Assembly (NCBI RefSeq): GCF_000826525.2
Contig: NZ_LN651325.1
Coordinates: forward strand, 1 to 64,000
Direction of reading: 5' to 3'
From: Mobilicoccus massiliensis
Lineage (GTDB): Bacteria > Actinomycetota > Actinomycetes > Actinomycetales > Dermatophilaceae
DNA length: 64,000 nt
Below are positions 62,076 to 64,000 of this stretch, in pieces. Positions within the stretch are counted from its first letter, which is position 1. Each line of letters starts with the position of its first letter. The notes under the pieces are model-generated. The model saw only the letters and a list, made by a program, of their open reading frames with translations. It had not been told where the DNA came from and searched no databases. Position numbers and translations under genes: made by a program.

Positions 62076-62169
62076 GCCGAGACAGCCGTGGTTTCCGGCC
62101 CGGGGTGACGGGAGGGGGATTCACGTGGTCCGGCGACCGGTCGAGGGCGGAAACGGCGGCTGTCTCGGC
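62076..62169. repeat. Imperfect long inverted repeat between rsgA and ppk2
   Basis: Arms 62076-62096 and 62149-62169 match at 19 of 21 positions as inverted repeats, with a 52 bp spacer that contains CGACCGGTCG. It lies just past the rsgA stop, so it may end rsgA transcription or precede ppk2. Confidence 0.75.
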
Positions 62170-62171
62170 GG

Positions 62172-63215
62172 TCAGGATGCGCGGGCTCGCAGCAGGCGGC
62201 GCAGTGAGTCGAGCCGGGCCGCACCTCCCGGCCCGGCCCGGCCGGAGGCGACCCAGTCGTCGAGACCGCAGTCGGGTTCGTCGTGACTGCACCCACGGGG
62301 GCAGTCCTCGAGCCCGCCGGCGAGCTCCTCGAAGTGGCCGACGATGCGGTCGGGGTCGATGTGGGCGAGGCCGAACGAGCGGACGCCCGGGGTGTCGACG
62401 ATCCACCCGCGCCGGTCGTCGGCGTCGGGTGGGAGCTCGAGCGCGATGGCCGAGGTGGAGGTGTGCCGCCCGCGCCCGGTGACGTCGTTGACGCGGCCGG
62501 TGGCGCGATCGGCGTCCGGAACGAGCGCGTTGACCAGTGTCGACTTGCCCACCCCGGAGTGTCCGACGAGCACGCTGACCCGGCCGGTGAGGTGGGCTCG
62601 CACCTCCTCGACGCCGCTGATCTCCTGACGGCCGTCGGCGGCGAGTTCACCGGCGAAGGACGTGACGACGATCGGCACGTCGAGCGGGGAGTACGCGGCG
62701 AGGACACCGGGTGGGTCGTCGGGGTCGATGCGGTCGGCCTTGGTGAGCACGAGCAGCGGGTCGAGCCCGGCGTCGTAGGCGGCGACGAGGCACCGGTCGA
62801 TCATTCGGGGCCGCGGCTCGGGATCGGCGAGAGCCGTGACGATGACGAGCTGGTCGGCGTTGGCGACGATGACCCGTTCGACGGGGTCGGTGTCGTCGGC
62901 GGTGCGGCGCAGGACCGAGCGACGGGGTTCGATACGGACGATGCGGGCGAGCCGGTCGGGGCCGCCGCGCAGGTCGCCGACGAGCGCGACCTCGTCGCCG
63001 ACCACGGCGGCCTTGCGTCCGAGCTCGCGTGCGCGCATCGCGATGACCGTGTGGTCGCCGACCCGCACGGTGTACCGGCCGCGATCGACGGTGAGGACCG
63101 TGCCGAGGACCGCGTCCTCGTGACGAGGCCGCTCCTTGGTGCGCGGGCGGGAACCCCGCCGACCGGGCCGGACCCGGACGTCGCTCTCGTCGTAGCGATC
63201 CGCGAGGCGGCTCAC
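62172..63215 (-). CDS. rsgA: Ribosome small-subunit GTPase RsgA
   Basis: 347 aa circularly permuted GTPase that checks 30S subunit maturation. An OB-fold N-domain (VLGTVLTVDRGRYTVRVGD) is followed by LTKADR (G4), VGHSGVGKSTL (G1) and DTPGVRSFG (G3), the permuted order. The C-terminal zinc domain has CPRGCSHDEPDCGL. GTG 63215 overlaps the aroA stop (GTGA). The basic N-terminal extension before residue 40 is typical of actinobacteria. Confidence 0.95.
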   Translation of the reverse strand: MSRLADRYDESDVRVRPGRRGSRPRTKERPRHEDAVLGTVLTVDRGRYTVRVGDHTVIAMRARELGRKAAVVGDEVALVGDLRGGPDRLARIVRIEPRRSVLRRTADDTDPVERVIVANADQLVIVTALADPEPRPRMIDRCLVAAYDAGLDPLLVLTKADRIDPDDPPGVLAAYSPLDVPIVVTSFAGELAADGRQEISGVEEVRAHLTGRVSVLVGHSGVGKSTLVNALVPDADRATGRVNDVTGRGRHTSTSAIALELPPDADDRRGWIVDTPGVRSFGLAHIDPDRIVGHFEELAGGLEDCPRGCSHDEPDCGLDDWVASGRAGPGGAARLDSLRRLLRARAS

Positions 63216-64000
63216 GGCCCGTCGGTTCCCGCGATCATGGCCTCCCACATGCCGGGGAAGTCCGGCAGCGTCTTGGAGGTGGTCCCGATGTCCTCGACGA
63301 GGACCCCGGGGATGCGCAACCCGAGGACGGCCGCGGCCATCGCCATGCGGTGGTCGGCGTAGGTGTGCAGGGTCGCCGGTCGCGGCGGGCCGGGGGTGAT
63401 GTGCAGTGCGTCCTCGAGCACCTCGACCCGCCCACCGACGGCCTCGATCTCGGTGGCGAGGGCGGCGAGCCGGTCGGTCTCGTGGCCGCGCAGGTGCGAG
63501 ACCCCGCGCAGCCAGCTCGGCGAGTCGGCGAGGGCGGCGACCGCGGCGACGACCGGCGTGAGCTCGCCGGCGTCGTGCAGGTCGACGTCGAGACCGGTCG
63601 GCACCTCGGGCCCGACGACCGTGAGCCCGTCGCGGGTGAGGGTGACGTCGCCGCCCATCATGTCGAAGACGTCGCGGATCGAGTCGCCCGCCTGCGTCGT
63701 GTGGTGCGGCCAGTCGGGCACGTGGACGCGGCCGCCGGTGACCATCGCGGCCGCGAGGAACGCGGCGGCGTTGGACAGGTCGGGTTCGACGACGACGTCG
63801 AGCGGGTGGATGGCCCCCGGCTCCACGTGCCAGCGGTTCAGGTCCCCGTCGTCGACCGTGACCCCCGCGTCGCGCAGCGCCTCGACCGTCATGACGATGT
63901 GGGGCTCGCTCGGCACCGGCTTTCCGTCGTGGACGACCGTGACGCCCCGGGCGAACCGCGCGCCCGCGAGCAGCAGGCCCGAGACGAACTGCGAACTCGC
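63212..64000 (-). CDS. aroA: EPSP synthase AroA, C-terminal part (cut by the window edge)
   Basis: 262 codons of 3-phosphoshikimate 1-carboxyvinyltransferase, shikimate pathway. The visible part starts in the SSQFVSGLLLAGARF block, and continues with EPDLSNAAAFLAAAMVTGG, LRGHETDRLAALATEIEAVGG and TYADHRMAMAAAVLGL, all conserved AroA motifs. The N-terminal half, including start and promoter, lies beyond position 64000. It is coupled to rsgA by a GTGA overlap. Confidence 0.95.
   Translation of the reverse strand, partial: ASSQFVSGLLLAGARFARGVTVVHDGKPVPSEPHIVMTVEALRDAGVTVDDGDLNRWHVEPGAIHPLDVVVEPDLSNAAAFLAAAMVTGGRVHVPDWPHHTTQAGDSIRDVFDMMGGDVTLTRDGLTVVGPEVPTGLDVDLHDAGELTPVVAAVAALADSPSWLRGVSHLRGHETDRLAALATEIEAVGGRVEVLEDALHITPGPPRPATLHTYADHRMAMAAAVLGLRIPGVLVEDIGTTSKTLPDFPGMWEAMIAGTDGP

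Overview
The window is GC-rich actinobacterial chromosome. Mycothiol-linked genes (S-(hydroxymethyl)mycothiol dehydrogenase, a mycoredoxin), the AdnA/AdnB end-resection pair, UvrD2 with a tetracysteine/HRDC tail, WhiB7, a UPF0182 protein and many TAnnnT leaderless starts point to Actinomycetota. The gene mix and codon use fit Micrococcales best (a Dermatophilaceae/Intrasporangiaceae-like organism); that placement is inference. I see no insertion sequence, prophage, integrase or true CRISPR array, so nearly all of the window looks like core chromosome.

Layout. 1-385: an intergenic array of about nine 22-23 bp repeats in both orientations, running off the left edge. 386-6.9 kb: mrp, a secreted metallophosphatase, a DUF1003 + MgtE_N/CBS pair, a DedA protein and a zinc alcohol dehydrogenase. 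7-15.4 kb: two CoA-ester lyases, a phospholipase C-type phosphoesterase whose Tat signal lies out of frame, an L,D-transpeptidase, a ketopantoate reductase-like protein, an acyl-CoA dehydrogenase and a general stress protein. 15.5-25 kb: aminopeptidase P, a ThrE-type exporter, lipoamide dehydrogenase, a mesaconyl-CoA hydratase-like MaoC protein, a PHP phosphatase, a DEAD-box helicase and DUF3107. 25.2-29.2 kb: a TetR regulator and a sugar ABC importer (binding protein plus two permeases, no ATPase).

29.5-54 kb: a block whose order I recognise from mycobacteria: adnA-adnB, a degenerate phosphotransferase, nudC, mycoredoxin, uvrD2, whiB7 with an upstream leader ORF, an ABC1 kinase, a TOMM cyclodehydratase-like protein, small zinc-ribbon and metallopeptidase genes, a DUF2342 protein, moaE, a PDZ/Lon-like protease, a PPA1309-family protein, UPF0182 and the initiator tRNA. 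54-64 kb: a glycolate oxidase-type flavoprotein, mycothiol-dependent formaldehyde dehydrogenase with an MBL hydrolase, an M16 peptidase pair, HisN, PPK2, RsgA and the C-terminal part of AroA, cut by the window edge.

How the parts fit. The malyl-CoA lyase-type gene, the mesaconyl-CoA hydratase-type gene and possibly the acyl-CoA dehydrogenase could perform consecutive steps from methylsuccinyl-CoA to glyoxylate and propionyl-CoA. AdnAB, UvrD2, mycoredoxin, NudC and WhiB7 form a DNA-repair, redox and antibiotic-stress neighbourhood. The most unusual things I found are the helically phased repeat array, the frameshifted phospholipase C signal peptide, the whiB7 leader, the orphan TOMM-like E1 protein coupled to an ABC1 kinase, the phosphotransferase lacking its catalytic aspartates, and the large fraction of genes with a -10 box 6-7 nt before the start codon.
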